In this document: positions 6,198-6,874 of the stretch, piece by piece | Layout of the letters: every line of letters begins with the position of its first letter | Position numbering within the stretch: the first letter of the stretch is position 1 | Source: Chloroflexota bacterium | GTDB lineage: Bacteria; Chloroflexota; Limnocylindria; Limnocylindrales; CSP1-4 | NCBI GenBank assembly: GCA_021777365.1 | Contig: JAJYDP010000269.1 | Coordinates: 1 to 6,874 of the forward strand | Reading direction: 5' to 3' | Length of the DNA stretch: 6,874 nt | Position numbers and translations under genes: made by a program | The notes under the pieces: model-generated | Database searches by the model: none | What the model was told of the DNA's origin: nothing | The model's input: the letters and a program-made list of their open reading frames with translations, nothing else

Positions 6198-6242
6198 ACA
6201 CGGGGCGGCGCGCGGCAGATCAGCCGACGCGCGCGGCTCGAC

Positions 6243-6270
6243 CCGCTCAGCCCGCGCCGCTCAGCCCGCG
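6243..6270. repeat. Perfect 14-bp tandem duplication across a stop codon
   Basis: CCGCTCAGCCCGCG occurs at 6243-6256 and again immediately at 6257-6270. The second copy includes the TGA stop (6261-6263, minus strand) of the HAD phosphatase gene; the other copy repeats that stop 14 bases downstream in a different frame. It looks like a recent replication-slippage duplication. Confidence 0.9.
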
Positions 6271-6874
6271 CCGCCCAGCTCCGCCCGCAGCTCCTCGGCC
6301 AGCCGCTCCATCGACGGCGAGACACGGTCGGCATCGGTCAGCCGTTCCGCGGGGTACGTGCCGGCAGGGGCCCAGACGTACATCCCGGCCGCCCGCCCCG
6401 CAGCGATCCCGGTCGGGGAGTCCTCGATCACCAGGCAGCGATCGACGGGCACTCCCAGCACCGTCGACGCATGAAGGAAGAGGTCGGGCGCGGGCTTGGG
6501 TCGCTCGACGCCATCCGCGCTGAAGATCCGCCCGTCGAAGCGCTCCAGGAGGCCGGTGGCCCGCAGGGCCGTCTCGGTGCGCGTCCGCGTGCCGTTGGAG
6601 GCGACGCAGGTGGCGACGCCGGCCGCGTCGAGGAAGTCCAGCAGCTCCGGGACGCCGCGGTTCGGGCGGAGCTCGCGGGCGAACCGGCCGGCCAGGCGCG
6701 CCGCGTAGACCGGCTCGAACGTCTCTGCCAGTGGGCGTCCCGTTCGGGCCTCCACCAGGGTGCGGATCAGTCCGAGGGTGCCGCCCGTGAAGTCGCGGCG
6801 GCTGTCGTCGGGCGTCGTGGGGACGCCGAGCTCGGTCAGCACCTCGGCCAGCGTCCGCGAGGAGATTGCCTCGC
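6261..6874 (-). CDS. HAD-superfamily (subfamily IA) phosphatase, 5' end beyond the window
   Basis: 203 residues are visible, running from the window edge (reading EAISSRTLAEVL) to a TGA at 6261-6263. Features of the beta-phosphoglucomutase/phosphogluconate-phosphatase-like HAD group are DFTGGTLG in the helical cap, motif II VASNGTR (Ser at 6597-6599), motif III RPKPAPDLF (catalytic Lys at 6495-6497) and motif IV CLVIEDSPTGIAAGRAAGM (Glu-Asp at 6420-6425, which binds magnesium). The motif I segment with the nucleophilic aspartate is missing, but the visible start matches the residues that normally follow it, so the gene is cut by the window edge rather than broken. A GTG at 6842 is in frame but would discard conserved helix sequence, so I do not take it as the start. 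The likely activity is hydrolysis of a small phosphorylated metabolite; a mutase is less likely. It reads in the same direction as the PLP enzyme gene with a 129-base gap, so cotranscription is possible but not shown. Confidence 0.9.
   Translation of the reverse strand, partial: EAISSRTLAEVLTELGVPTTPDDSRRDFTGGTLGLIRTLVEARTGRPLAETFEPVYAARLAGRFARELRPNRGVPELLDFLDAAGVATCVASNGTRTRTETALRATGLLERFDGRIFSADGVERPKPAPDLFLHASTVLGVPVDRCLVIEDSPTGIAAGRAAGMYVWAPAGTYPAERLTDADRVSPSMERLAEELRAELGGAG

Noticed and set aside
3868..6201. 777-residue minus-strand open frame spanning the PLP enzyme gene, repeat array and hemE
   Set aside because: It runs out of frame through two motif-bearing genes and the intergenic repeat. 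Its composition is Arg/Pro/Ala-rich low complexity, typical of a GC-driven shadow.

Overview
The window comes from a very GC-rich bacterium: almost every codon in the real genes ends in G or C, starts are a mix of ATG and GTG, and plus-strand genes abut or overlap by 4 bases. It carries a C5-pathway heme cluster with a HemQ-type coproheme decarboxylase whose predicted active-site residues follow the Firmicutes-type pattern. Together these fit a high-GC monoderm lineage such as Chloroflexota or a relative. That placement is an inference and cannot be fixed from this sequence alone.

Positions 1-4270 (plus strand) are a tight tetrapyrrole operon. It opens with the 3' end of an unidentified upstream gene (1-138), followed by hemB (135-1187, porphobilinogen synthase), hemQ (1184-1909, chlorite-dismutase-family coproheme decarboxylase), hemL (1926-3215, glutamate-1-semialdehyde aminomutase) and hemE (3212-4270, uroporphyrinogen decarboxylase). 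Three of the four junctions are 4-base ATGA or GTGA overlaps; the fourth is a 16-base gap with a strong Shine-Dalgarno sequence. HemL makes 5-aminolevulinate, HemB condenses two of these to porphobilinogen, HemE converts uroporphyrinogen III to coproporphyrinogen III, and HemQ finishes heme from coproheme. HemA, HemC, HemD, CgoX (HemY) and CpfC (HemH) are needed but not seen here; some may lie upstream.

Positions 4271-4398 hold about three copies of a 42-43 bp tandem repeat between convergent genes. The last copy is the 3' end of the minus-strand gene itself, so the stop codon has been triplicated in frame. Each of the two intergenic copies can fold into a GC-rich hairpin.

Positions 4371-6874 (minus strand) hold a large class V aminotransferase-fold PLP enzyme of unknown substrate (GTG start at 6131). 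Upstream of it lie a 129-base gap with palindromes and a 14-bp tandem duplication, then a HAD-family phosphatase whose 5' end runs off the window. No RNA gene, CRISPR array, insertion sequence or phage gene was found. The heme operon is ordinary biology. The less explained items are the uncharacterised PLP enzyme with its cysteine motif, its possibly leaderless start, and the tandem duplications over both minus-strand stop codons.
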